NCBI RefSeq assembly: GCF_000022085.1
Contig: NC_011894.1
Span: forward strand, 6,867,001-6,931,000
Length of the DNA stretch: 64,000 nt
Reading direction: 5' to 3'
Source: Methylobacterium nodulans ORS 2060
Lineage (GTDB): Bacteria > Pseudomonadota > Alphaproteobacteria > Rhizobiales > Beijerinckiaceae
The first letter of the stretch is position 1. Each line of letters opens with the position of its first letter. The notes beneath the pieces are model-generated. The model made no database searches. It was not told where the DNA came from and saw nothing but the letters and a program-made list of their open reading frames with translations. A program made the translations under genes and the position numbers. This document shows, one piece after another, positions 8,959 through 17,142 of the stretch.

Positions 8959-10446
8959 TCAGCGCATGACGAAGGGGTCGGGCGTCTCCTCGGCGAGGTT
9001 GATCCAGACGCTCTTGGTCTGGAGGTACTCGTCGATGGCCGAAAGCCCGTTCTCCCGGCCGATGCCGCTGCGCTTGTAGCCGCCGAAGGGCATCAGCACG
9101 CTCACCGCCCGGTAGGTGTTCACCCACACGGTGCCGGCGCGAAGCCGGTCCGACATCCGGATCGCCCGGCGCATGTCGGTGGTCCAGACGCCCGCCGCGA
9201 GCCCGTAGGGGCTGTCGTTGGCGATCGTCACCGCCTCCTCGTCATCGTCGAAGGGGATGATCGACAGCACGGGGCCGAACACCTCCTCGCAGGCGATGCG
9301 CATGGCGTTGGTCACCTCGCCGAAGATGGTCGGTTCGACGAACCAGCCGCGCGCCAGTTCGGGGGCGCTCGGCGTGCCGCCGCCGAGCAGGCAGCGGGCC
9401 CCTTCCTGCCGGGCGATGTCGATATAGTCGAGCACCTTCCGGCGCTGCGGCTCGGTGGTGATCGGGCCGACCTGGGTGGTGCGCTCCATCGGATCGCCGA
9501 GCCGGGCCTTCGCCGCGAAGGCGACGACCCGCCTGGAGACTTCCTCGCAGACCGAGCGCTGCACCAGCAGGCGCGAGCCGGCGATGCAGGTCTGGCCGGA
9601 GGCCGCGAAGATGCCTGAGATCGCGCCCTTGACCGCGTCGTCGAGCTTGGCATCGGCGAAGACGATGTTGGGCGACTTGCCGCCGAGTTCCAGCGTGACG
9701 TGCTTGATGCCCTTCGCGGCGCCCGCATAGACGGCGGCCCCGGTGGCGTCGCCGCCCGTGAAGGCGACCTTGGCGACGAGCGGATGGCCGACGAGGGTCG
9801 GGCCGACCTCGGCCCCGTAGCCCGTCACCGTGTTGATCACCCCGTCCGGGAAGCCGGCCTCGCGCACCAGCTCCATCAGCGCCAGTGTGGAGCAGGAGGT
9901 GAACTCGGAGGGCTTGACGACCACGGTGTTGCCGGCCGCGAGCGCGGGCGCGAGCTTCCAGGTCAGCAGCATCAGGGGCGAGTTCCACGGGGTGATCGCC
10001 ACCACCACCCCGAGCGGCTCGCGCTTGGTATAGGTGAAGAGGTCGGGCTTGTCGCAGGGGACGACCCCGCCCTCGATCTTGTCGGCAAGCCCGCCGAAGT
10101 ACCAGAACCATTCGGGGATGTAGCGCAGCTGCCCGGCCATCTCGGCGAAGAGCTTGCCGTTGTCGCGCACCTCGATCGCGGCGAGGCGCTCGGCGTCCCG
10201 GGCGATCAGGTCGCCGAGGCGGCGCAGGAGCTTGCCCCGCGCGGTCGGCGTCATGCTCGCCCAGGGCCCTTGCGTGAAGGCCCGGTGGGCCGCCGCGATG
10301 GCGGCCTCGGCATCGTCCGGGCCGCAAGCCGGCACCTCGGCCCAGTCCTCGCCCGTGTAGGGATTGGTGGAGGAGAGCCAGCGCCCGGTCGTGCTCGCGC
10401 AGGACCGGCCGTCGACGACGTTGTGGAAGCGCGCGAGCTCCGCCAT
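8959..10446 (-). CDS. NAD(P)-dependent aldehyde dehydrogenase
   Basis: A 495-residue member of the ALDH superfamily. The Rossmann segment VAITPWNSPLMLLTWKLA, the general-base glutamate in VTLELGGKSPN and the catalytic cysteine in ASGQTCIAGSRL are all present, so it should be active. The ribosome site AGGAGA lies 10 bases before the ATG. It is 17 bases downstream of the TPP-enzyme beta-subunit gene. I infer that it oxidises the aldehyde released by that decarboxylase. Confidence 0.94.
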   Translation of the reverse strand: MAELARFHNVVDGRSCASTTGRWLSSTNPYTGEDWAEVPACGPDDAEAAIAAAHRAFTQGPWASMTPTARGKLLRRLGDLIARDAERLAAIEVRDNGKLFAEMAGQLRYIPEWFWYFGGLADKIEGGVVPCDKPDLFTYTKREPLGVVVAITPWNSPLMLLTWKLAPALAAGNTVVVKPSEFTSCSTLALMELVREAGFPDGVINTVTGYGAEVGPTLVGHPLVAKVAFTGGDATGAAVYAGAAKGIKHVTLELGGKSPNIVFADAKLDDAVKGAISGIFAASGQTCIAGSRLLVQRSVCEEVSRRVVAFAAKARLGDPMERTTQVGPITTEPQRRKVLDYIDIARQEGARCLLGGGTPSAPELARGWFVEPTIFGEVTNAMRIACEEVFGPVLSIIPFDDDEEAVTIANDSPYGLAAGVWTTDMRRAIRMSDRLRAGTVWVNTYRAVSVLMPFGGYKRSGIGRENGLSAIDEYLQTKSVWINLAEETPDPFVMR

Positions 10447-10463
10447 GGTTTAAGTCTCCTGCC

Positions 10464-11051
10464 TCAGATCGGCGCGTGGCCGAGATGCGCCCGGAAGCGG
10501 TTCTTGATGTAGGAGCCGTCGCGCGGAGGCAGCACGCGGGGCGGGTTCTCAGGCTTGATCTTCACGGTGGCAAGGCCGAGGCCCGCATCCGCCCTCAGGC
10601 GGGTGCGCAGGGCGTCGATGCCGGCCATGTCGGTGACCTCGGCGGTCCAGGGGAAGCCGCAGGCCGCCGCGACCCGGTCGAGGCCGATGCCGCGCCCGGC
10701 ATGGCTCTGCTGCATCCCGGTCTCGCCGAAATGCCCGTTGTCGAGCACCGCGATGGTCAGGTTCGCCGGCTTGCGCACCGCGATGGTGGCGAGCGATCCG
10801 AAGCCCATCAGCATCTCGCCGTCCCCGGTGACGACGAGCACCGGCCGGTCGGGCTTCGCGGTGGTGAGGCCAAGCCCCACCATCGCGGCCGAGCCCATCG
10901 CCGCCCAGAGATAATAGTTCCCGTCGTGGTCGCCCGCCGCCATCACGTCGTAGGAGGCCGAGCCGAGGCCCGTGACCACGAGGAGATCCGTCCGGTCCGC
11001 CAGCAGCCGCGCCACCACGTCCCGGCGATCGAGTCTTTCGCTCAAAGTCAC
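10464..11051 (-). CDS. TPP-dependent decarboxylase, C-terminal (TPP-binding) subunit
   Basis: A 195-residue protein covering only the diphosphate-binding half of a thiamine-diphosphate enzyme, like the beta subunit of sulfopyruvate decarboxylase or the C-terminus of phosphonopyruvate decarboxylase. The cofactor motif runs from VVTGDGEMLMGFGSLATIAV to VLDNGHFGE. It begins at a GTG that overlaps the stop of the alpha-subunit gene by four bases (GTGA), so the two subunits are translationally coupled. Longer upstream starts belong to another frame. The substrate is unknown but should be a 2-oxo acid. Confidence 0.85.
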   Translation of the reverse strand: MTLSERLDRRDVVARLLADRTDLLVVTGLGSASYDVMAAGDHDGNYYLWAAMGSAAMVGLGLTTAKPDRPVLVVTGDGEMLMGFGSLATIAVRKPANLTIAVLDNGHFGETGMQQSHAGRGIGLDRVAAACGFPWTAEVTDMAGIDALRTRLRADAGLGLATVKIKPENPPRVLPPRDGSYIKNRFRAHLGHAPI

Positions 11052-11590
11052 TTCACCCACTGCTTCTCTCCGATCAGTCGCTGGCCAAGGAGGAGGGCGC
11101 AGGACGCGTCCCCGTTGAACGCCATGGTGGCGGCGCCGTGCAGGAGCGGCGCGACGTCCTTGGGCTCGTCGGCGCGCCAGGTCATCACGCCCATCAGGTT
11201 GAGCGCCCGCTCGGTCGCCTGGCCCATCGGGTTCTGCCAGCCGTTGAACTCCGCCCAGTCGCCCCGCATGGTGACCACCATCAGCAGCGGGAAGCGGGCG
11301 CAGACCTGCAGCGCCAGGGTGTTGATGCAGTTGCCGACGCCGCTCGACTGCATCAGGAGCGCGCCGCGCTCGCCGCCGAGCCATGCCCCGGCAAGGTAGC
11401 CGATCCCTTCTTCCTCGGTGGTCAGGACCACCGAGTGGATCGTCTCGTCGGCTTCCGCCAGCCGGATCGCCGTCGCGTGACCTGCATCCGGCACGTAGAC
11501 CACGTGCCTGACACCTGCCTCCTTCAGCACCCGGAAGACATCGGCCTGCCAATCGATCGCAGGACTTGTCTCTTCATTGCGTGCAAGCAT
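11048..11590 (-). CDS. TPP-dependent decarboxylase, N-terminal (pyrimidine-binding) subunit
   Basis: A 180-residue protein equivalent to the PYR domain of thiamine-diphosphate enzymes. The glutamate that activates the cofactor's aminopyrimidine is in VVLTTEEEGIGYLAGAWLGG. The closest annotated relatives I recognise are sulfopyruvate and phosphonopyruvate decarboxylase alpha chains. AGGAGA lies upstream of the ATG. Neither PEP mutase nor other phosphonate or sulfonate genes lie beside it, so those specific names should not be transferred. Confidence 0.85.
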   Translation of the reverse strand: MLARNEETSPAIDWQADVFRVLKEAGVRHVVYVPDAGHATAIRLAEADETIHSVVLTTEEEGIGYLAGAWLGGERGALLMQSSGVGNCINTLALQVCARFPLLMVVTMRGDWAEFNGWQNPMGQATERALNLMGVMTWRADEPKDVAPLLHGAATMAFNGDASCALLLGQRLIGEKQWVK

Positions 11591-11704
11591 GGATCGTTTC
11601 TCTCCTGATCGCCCGGATATCCTGTTGTGTTAGGCGAATGCCCCGGCCGGAACGATTATCGATTGGCTCGATGAGATATGCCGGCCGGTTATAGCTTGCC
11701 GCTG

Positions 11705-11740
11705 GAGCCGTGCCCGTTTCCGTTGAAACGGGCACGGCTC
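11705..11740. promoter_or_regulatory. Perfect 16-bp hairpin between permease and decarboxylase genes
   Basis: GAGCCGTGCCCGTTTC and its exact complement are separated by a four-base loop, CGTT. In the direction of operon transcription it lies 26 bases after the permease stop and 114 bases before the decarboxylase start. There is no run of U on the operon strand, so it may be an mRNA-stabilising or partial termination structure that sets lower expression downstream, rather than a full terminator. Confidence 0.7.
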
Positions 11741-11766
11741 CTAAGTCTTTGATATTTCGCGCTCCC

Positions 11767-13173
11767 TTACGCCGAACCGGTATCCACTTCGGCGGGGAGC
11801 GCTTTGGCGCGGCGGGCCGGATCCCGGCGGAAGCCGGTATTGCCCTTGATGGTGCCGGACCCGTCGAGGTAGCCGTGACGGGTGAGTTCGGGCATCGCCA
11901 CGGAGGCCACGAAGGCGAAAGCCGCCAGCACCGCCACGTAGACGTAGAACCAGGATTCGGCGCCGTTGGAGCGCAGGAACAGCGCCACGTACTCGGCGGT
12001 GCCGCCGAACATCGCGTTGGCGATGGCGTAGGGGAAGCCGACGCCGAGCGCCCGCACGCTCGCCGGGTAGAGGTCGGCCTTCACGAGGCCGGAGACCGGC
12101 GTGTAGAAGGCCGCGATGGCGAGCCCCGCGATCACCAGCCCCGTGGCGGCGACCGGGTCGGTGACGCTTCTGATCAGGGTCAGGATCGGGACGACGAACA
12201 GCGCGGCGAGCCCGGTGAAGAGCAGCATGTGGATCTTCACGCCGAGCCGGTCGGACAGGAGGCCGAAGACCGGCTGCATCAGCATGAAGCTGACGAGCGA
12301 CACCGTCATCACGATGCTGACCGTCTCGGGCTTCATGCCCGCCGACACCACCAGGAATTTCTGCATGTAGGTGGTGAAGGTGTAGAAGTAGAGCGAGCCG
12401 CCGGCCGTGAAGGCGAGGACGAGCAGCACGGCCCGCTTGTGCGCCAGGAGCCCCTTCAGCGAGCCCGCCTCCTTGCGGTGCATGGCCTTCTCGCTGCCAG
12501 TCTCGGTCATGGTGCGGCGGAGATAGAACACCACCACGGCGCTGAGCGCCCCGATGATGAAGGGGATGCGCCAGCCCCAGGCCCGCAGCTCGTCGAGGGT
12601 GAGCAGGTGCTGCAGGGCCGTCACGGTCGAGAGCGCGAGGAACTGCCCGGCCACGATGGTGAAATACTGGAAGGATCCGTAGAAGCCGCGCCGTCCCTTT
12701 GTCGCGATCTCGCTGATGTAGGTGGCACCGGTGCCGTATTCCGCCCCGACGGAGAGGCCCTGGAACATCCGCGCCATCACCAGGAGGATCGGGGCGGCGA
12801 TGCCGATCGCCTGGTAGGTCGGCAGGATCGCGATGAGGAGCGAGCCGGCCGACATCATCATCACGGAGATGACCATCGCGATCTTGCGGCCGCGGGTGTC
12901 GGCGATCCAGCCGAACAGCCAGCCGCCGATCGGCCGCATGAAGAACCCGACCGCGAAAACGCCGGCGGTGGCGAGAAGCTGGCTGGTCTGATCGCCCTTC
13001 GGGAAGAAGGCTCCCGCGAAGTAGATCGAGGCGTAGGCGTAGACGAAGAAATCGTACCACTCGACGAGGTTGCCCGCGCAGGCTCCGAGCATGGCCCGGA
13101 CACGCTCTCTGCCGCGCCGCCGTACCTGCAATGAAAGTCCTCCCGGATATGAAGGCGCAAGCGGTTCCGACAT
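11767..13173 (-). CDS. MFS permease, metabolite:H+ symporter (MHS) type
   Basis: A 468-residue inner-membrane transporter with about 12 helices. The N-terminal GNLVEWYDFFVYAYAS is diagnostic of the MHS group (proline/betaine, alpha-ketoglutarate, dicarboxylate carriers), and the loop 2-3 motif GWIADTRGRKIAMVIS is present. Start MSEPLAPSYPGG is preceded by GAGGGAGA; longer upstream extensions lack a ribosome site. First gene of the operon transcribed away from the LysR gene, so it probably imports the operon's substrate, an organic acid. Confidence 0.9.
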   Translation of the reverse strand: MSEPLAPSYPGGLSLQVRRRGRERVRAMLGACAGNLVEWYDFFVYAYASIYFAGAFFPKGDQTSQLLATAGVFAVGFFMRPIGGWLFGWIADTRGRKIAMVISVMMMSAGSLLIAILPTYQAIGIAAPILLVMARMFQGLSVGAEYGTGATYISEIATKGRRGFYGSFQYFTIVAGQFLALSTVTALQHLLTLDELRAWGWRIPFIIGALSAVVVFYLRRTMTETGSEKAMHRKEAGSLKGLLAHKRAVLLVLAFTAGGSLYFYTFTTYMQKFLVVSAGMKPETVSIVMTVSLVSFMLMQPVFGLLSDRLGVKIHMLLFTGLAALFVVPILTLIRSVTDPVAATGLVIAGLAIAAFYTPVSGLVKADLYPASVRALGVGFPYAIANAMFGGTAEYVALFLRSNGAESWFYVYVAVLAAFAFVASVAMPELTRHGYLDGSGTIKGNTGFRRDPARRAKALPAEVDTGSA

Positions 13174-13616
13174 GGTTTCTCCCTCTCGGTCGTGATGCGT
13201 GCCGCGGCCCTCCGACCTGGCGGAGACGGCACGGCCGGTCCCATGCCGGCGCGCTCGCGCCTGCTCAGGCTTTTCTGTTCGGGACGATTTGCGTGCGGAA
13301 AAGCCCGCGATCAGACATCGGCTCGTTACGGCGCGCCTCTGGGCCGCGCCGGAGCAGGATCGATCGCCCTTTAAGGGAAATGACTGGTGCCGGCCATGAT
13401 GCGCTTCCTCGTTATTTGAGCGGCGCATTCGGTCGGCGCCACAATTCTTCTCAATTTGTTCGACGGTACAGGCTTTCCGGACGAACGTGCTCTCGCGGCT
13501 TCGGCCTATCAGCTATAAGGGGATTGTATGGCAGCGCCTTGCGAAGGGCCGCTGCGGCAGGCTGTCTGGCGGGCCGGCAAGGCCCCAAGCGGCGCATCCG
13601 GGGGTCGGGACTTCGC
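13174..13616. promoter_or_regulatory. Divergent promoter region of the catabolic operon and its LysR gene
   Basis: About 440 bases without a supportable gene between the two divergent starts. It is the natural place for the operon promoter and for LysR operators. It contains AT-richer patches around 13370-13540, among them the interrupted palindromic stretch CTATCAGCTATAAG near 13506, but no operator can be proven by eye. Confidence 0.5.
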
Positions 13617-14576
13617 ATGGACCTCACGCAGCTCAAGACCCTGATCCACGTGGCGGAACTCGGAAGCCTCAGCAGGGCCGCCGACCGCCTGCACGTCGCC
13701 CAGCCCGCCCTCAGCCGGCAGGTGCGGCAGCTGGAGGAGGAACTCGGCGTCGTGCTGTTCGATCGGCACGGCCGCGGCATGGTGATTACGGAGATCGGCC
13801 GCGAGATCCTGGATCACGCCACGCGGGTCATGATCGAGCTCGACGCGATCCGCGCGGTCGCGTCTGGCGGCCGCTCGTCGTATCGCGGTCTCGTCCGCAT
13901 CGGAACGACCCCGACCGTCGCGGAGATCGTCACGGTTCCGCTCGTCACCCGGATCCAGCAGGAGCATCCCAAGCTTCAGGTGCGCTTCCTTTCGGCCTTC
14001 AGCGGGCATCTGCTCGACTGGCTGCAGCGTGACGAGCTCGAACTCGCCGTATCCTACGATCCGAAATCCACCCGGTCGTTGCGCATCGTCCCGGTGATGA
14101 TGGAGACCCTGCTGCTCGTGAGGGCGGCCGGGAATGGCTTGAGCCTCGGCCGGCCGGTGCCCTTCAGATCGCTTGCTGCGGAGAAACTCGTTCTGCCGAG
14201 CCCTCGCCACGGGTTGCGGATCCTCGTCGAGGAATGCGCCCGCCAAGCCGATGTGGCTCTGCAGACGAGCGTCGAGGCGGATGCCTTCGGGGCCATGATC
14301 GACCTCGTGCGCACCGGCTTCGGTTCGACGATCCTGCCGCTTGCGCCCATCTACGCTGCCGTCGAGCGGGGCGAGCTGTGCGTCGCGCCCATCGTCGACC
14401 CGACGCCCGCCCGCAGGCTGGTCCTGGCCTATCCGGCGGATCGTCCTGTGACGCCGGCAGCGCGCTTCGTCGGCCAAGCCTTCGTCGAGATCGCCGCGGA
14501 CTTGGTCGATCGGAAGATCTGGATCGGCCACATGGTCGAGCCGTCGGCCGCGCCATCGGGCAGCGGCTTCCGGTGA
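13617..14576 (+). CDS. LysR-family transcriptional regulator
   Basis: A 319-residue LysR protein. The winged helix-turn-helix occupies the first 60 residues: LTQLKTLIHVAELGSLSRAA followed by LHVAQPALSRQVRQLE and LFDRHGRG. A periplasmic-binding-protein-like effector domain follows from about residue 90 (GLVRIGTTPTVAEI). The ATG at 13617 gives the canonical LysR N-terminus, and longer forms add unrelated sequence. It is divergent from the catabolic operon and is therefore its probable activator, with an operon intermediate as co-inducer. Confidence 0.92.
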   Translation: MDLTQLKTLIHVAELGSLSRAADRLHVAQPALSRQVRQLEEELGVVLFDRHGRGMVITEIGREILDHATRVMIELDAIRAVASGGRSSYRGLVRIGTTPTVAEIVTVPLVTRIQQEHPKLQVRFLSAFSGHLLDWLQRDELELAVSYDPKSTRSLRIVPVMMETLLLVRAAGNGLSLGRPVPFRSLAAEKLVLPSPRHGLRILVEECARQADVALQTSVEADAFGAMIDLVRTGFGSTILPLAPIYAAVERGELCVAPIVDPTPARRLVLAYPADRPVTPAARFVGQAFVEIAADLVDRKIWIGHMVEPSAAPSGSGFR

Positions 14577-14690
14577 GCGCCGGTGCGCAGGAACTCGCCG
14601 GCCGATGACCCTCCGCCAGCTTCGCTCCTTCGACGGTCCCCGGATCTTGATACGGCAGGGCATCGGCACGCCCGACTGGTCGGCGCGGTA

Positions 14691-15953
14691 TCACGCAAGC
14701 ATGCGTTCGACCGCATCGCAGGCGGTCTCGATGCCGTTCTCGCGGGCGATTCTTGCTCGGGCTTCAGCACAGGCCGCCGTGACACTCTCCGAGGTGAGCA
14801 GGCGCCCCAGCACGCGGCCAGCCCGCCTCCGCGTGAAACGGCGGCGACTCAGCGCGGCGCCAACGCCCAAACGGGCGACCCGCCGTGCCTCGTCCGCATG
14901 GTTGAACGCGACAGGGACGATCAGCTGTGGGCATCCCGCCGCCAGGGCCTGGGCCACCGTCCCGATGCCACCGTGATGAACCAGTGCCGCGCAACGGGGC
15001 AGCAGCTGGCTCAGAGGTGCGTATGGCGCGTGATAGATCCCGTCCGGCAGGTCGGACGGGATCTGCTCGACCCTGGACGTCAGCAGGATGCCACGCATTC
15101 CCAGTTGCCGACAGATGCCGACGGCTGTCCTGAAAAACCCGTGGGCCAAGCCCATGGCCGAGCCGTAAGTGAAGACCAGGGGAGGCGCACCGGCCTCCAG
15201 GAAGGCGGTGAGATCGGGCGCGAGGCGGTCCGTGTCGCCATAGAGATCGGCAAACGGAAAGCCGACCTGCACCAGCTGCACTGGCCAGTCGGGCTGAGGC
15301 GAGGCGTACCAGCCGGGCGTCGCCAGCAGAATTCGTTGCGGGCTGTGCCACCAGTGCCGCAGCCGTTTGACCGGCGGGAGGCTGAGACTCTGGCGGAACG
15401 CGTTCAGGCGCGGGAGCACGGCCGGCCCAATCACGAAGTCGTCGGCGCCGCGCCCGAGCCAATGGCGCCAGCGCGCGGGCAGCAGCTCGGGCAGCGGCAG
15501 CCCCGGGAGTCGCGGCGGGGCCAACCGGCTCTCGATGAGCATCGGCATGAGGTGGAGCGTGACGAGCGAGAGGCCGAGCCGATCCTGCGCCACGCGCGCG
15601 CCGAGGGCGAGCGTCGAGGCGACGACGACGTCCACGCCGGGCCGGCAATTCTCTTCCAGCCATCGATAGGTCGGCTCGGCAGCCCGTGCGACGACGGCGA
15701 ACAAGGACCGGGCGCCGCGGATCGGATGCCAGAGTGACGCCGCATTGACGGCATCATCGAAGTCGCCGTGCGTTCCGAGCGGGTGACAGGTCAAGCCGGC
15801 GCGGGCTGCGAGCGGGCCGAAGGGGGCGGGCGCAGCAAGGCTGACGGGGACCCCGCGCTTGGTGAGTGCGGCCCCGAGAGCGATGACGGGCAGGATGTCG
15901 CCGTGCGTTCCCACCGCCACGAGGTACACGCATCCGTCGCCTCGAACCGTCAT
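14691..15953 (-). CDS. GT1/UGT-type glycosyltransferase
   Basis: A 420-residue GT-B fold enzyme related to macrolide, sterol and hopanoid-type glycosyltransferases. The N-terminal acceptor domain begins VYLVAVGTHGDILPVIALG. The C-terminal donor motif is ALVHHGGIGTVAQALAAGCP followed by PQLIVPVAFNHADEARR, which binds the nucleotide-sugar. No membrane helices. It converges with the LysR gene and has no metabolic partner next to it, so the acceptor is unknown. Confidence 0.85.
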   Translation of the reverse strand: MTVRGDGCVYLVAVGTHGDILPVIALGAALTKRGVPVSLAAPAPFGPLAARAGLTCHPLGTHGDFDDAVNAASLWHPIRGARSLFAVVARAAEPTYRWLEENCRPGVDVVVASTLALGARVAQDRLGLSLVTLHLMPMLIESRLAPPRLPGLPLPELLPARWRHWLGRGADDFVIGPAVLPRLNAFRQSLSLPPVKRLRHWWHSPQRILLATPGWYASPQPDWPVQLVQVGFPFADLYGDTDRLAPDLTAFLEAGAPPLVFTYGSAMGLAHGFFRTAVGICRQLGMRGILLTSRVEQIPSDLPDGIYHAPYAPLSQLLPRCAALVHHGGIGTVAQALAAGCPQLIVPVAFNHADEARRVARLGVGAALSRRRFTRRRAGRVLGRLLTSESVTAACAEARARIARENGIETACDAVERMLA

Positions 15954-16242
15954 CGCCGCGACCCATGACGCCTGCGCGCGCGTTCGAACCTATCCGAAGG
16001 TGAGCCAACGAGGCTCTGCGACGGGCATGCGGTGCTCGCCTGCCTGAGGAGCCTCATCGATGCGATCCTTAATATCATATGACGCCTGGTTCTATGCGTA
16101 TCTATCTGGGCAAAATTCGTACATCGGCGATGTGTGGCGTATTATCAAAAGTTAATACCGGCATGGAGTGAAAAGGGCCAATGTTTCGTTCTCGTCTTTT
16201 CGCCAAGCCCTTGGTTTGGCATCGAAAATCAATGGCTCCTTG

Positions 16243-16257
16243 TTAACCGGCGGTTAG
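16243..16257. promoter_or_regulatory. Candidate CtrA-type box (TTAA-N7-TTAG)
   Basis: TTAACCGGCGGTTAG fits the alphaproteobacterial CtrA consensus TTAA-N7-TTAA with one mismatch. It lies 75 bases before the TPR lipoprotein start, inside a roughly 380-base AT-rich gene-free region (15954-16332) in which I see no other feature. Cell-cycle control by CtrA is inference. Confidence 0.4.
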
Positions 16258-16332
16258 GGTTAACGCCCTATCACCGGCGGGCCGGCAGCGAGAAGGCCAC
16301 CGGCTGATCACGCCCGGATGAGGAGCATCCCG

Positions 16333-17133
16333 ATGGGTCCCGCCTTCGTCGTGTCGCGTTCCGGCCTCCAGCGCCTGCTGGCGGCGGGTGCGGTGGCGCT
16401 GCTCGTGTCGGGGTGCCTGTCGCGCTCGCCCGCGACAACGGGATCGATCGAGGCCGGCACCGGTGCGGCACCGGCCCGGCGGGACCTCGACCGGCTGGCC
16501 TCGCGCTACAACGGCAATCCGGGGGATGTCGGCAGCGCCATCGCGTATGCCAACGCGCTGCGGGCCACGGACCAGACGGCCCAGGCCGCCGCCGTCCTGC
16601 AGCAGGCGGCCCTGCGCAACCCCAGGAACCCGGCCGTGCTCGCGGCCTACGGCAAGACCCTCGCCGAGGCCGGCCGCTACGGCGAGGCGGCGGAGGTCCT
16701 CCAGAACGCGCATTCCCCGGCCAATCCCGACTGGCGCGTGCTCTCGGCCCAGGGCGCCGTCGCCGACCAGATGGGCGATCACGATCAGGCCCGGCGGTAC
16801 TACGAGGCCGCGCTGAAGATCGTCCCGGGCGAGCCGAGCGTGCTGTCGAATCTCGGCCTCTCCTTTGCGCTCGCCAAGCGCCTCGGCGACGCCGAGCGGG
16901 TGCTGCGCCAAGCGGCGGCCGATCCGCGGGCGGATGCACGGGTGCGCCAGAACCTCGCGCTGGTGCTCGGGCTCTCGGGGCGCTCCGCCGAGGCCGAGGA
17001 GATCCTGCGCCGCGACCTCGGCAGCGCGGAGGCGGCGCAGAACGCCGCCGCCCTCCGGGCCTTCGTCTCCCAGCCGAATGCCTGGCAGGCGATCCGCTCG
17101 GCGGATGCCCGCAAGCGCAAGCCGGCGACCTGA
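16333..17133 (+). CDS. TPR-repeat lipoprotein (TadD-like)
   Basis: A 266-residue secreted protein. The signal peptide ends in the lipobox LLVSGC, so the cysteine is probably lipidated. Tandem tetratricopeptide units follow, for example around NPGDVGSAIAYANALRATDQ, NPRNPAVLAAYGKTLAEAGR and EPSVLSNLGLSFALAKR. Such TPR lipoproteins include TadD of Flp pilus assembly; no tad genes are seen here, so this name is tentative. The internal ATG at 16333 is preferred because AGGAGC sits just before it. Confidence 0.8.
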   Translation: MGPAFVVSRSGLQRLLAAGAVALLVSGCLSRSPATTGSIEAGTGAAPARRDLDRLASRYNGNPGDVGSAIAYANALRATDQTAQAAAVLQQAALRNPRNPAVLAAYGKTLAEAGRYGEAAEVLQNAHSPANPDWRVLSAQGAVADQMGDHDQARRYYEAALKIVPGEPSVLSNLGLSFALAKRLGDAERVLRQAAADPRADARVRQNLALVLGLSGRSAEAEEILRRDLGSAEAAQNAAALRAFVSQPNAWQAIRSADARKRKPAT

Positions 17134-17142
17134 TCGGCCGCG

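Noticed and set aside
10464-11590. Naming the TPP pair sulfopyruvate decarboxylase
   Set aside because: Similarity supports only the enzyme family; no sulfonate or phosphonate genes accompany it.
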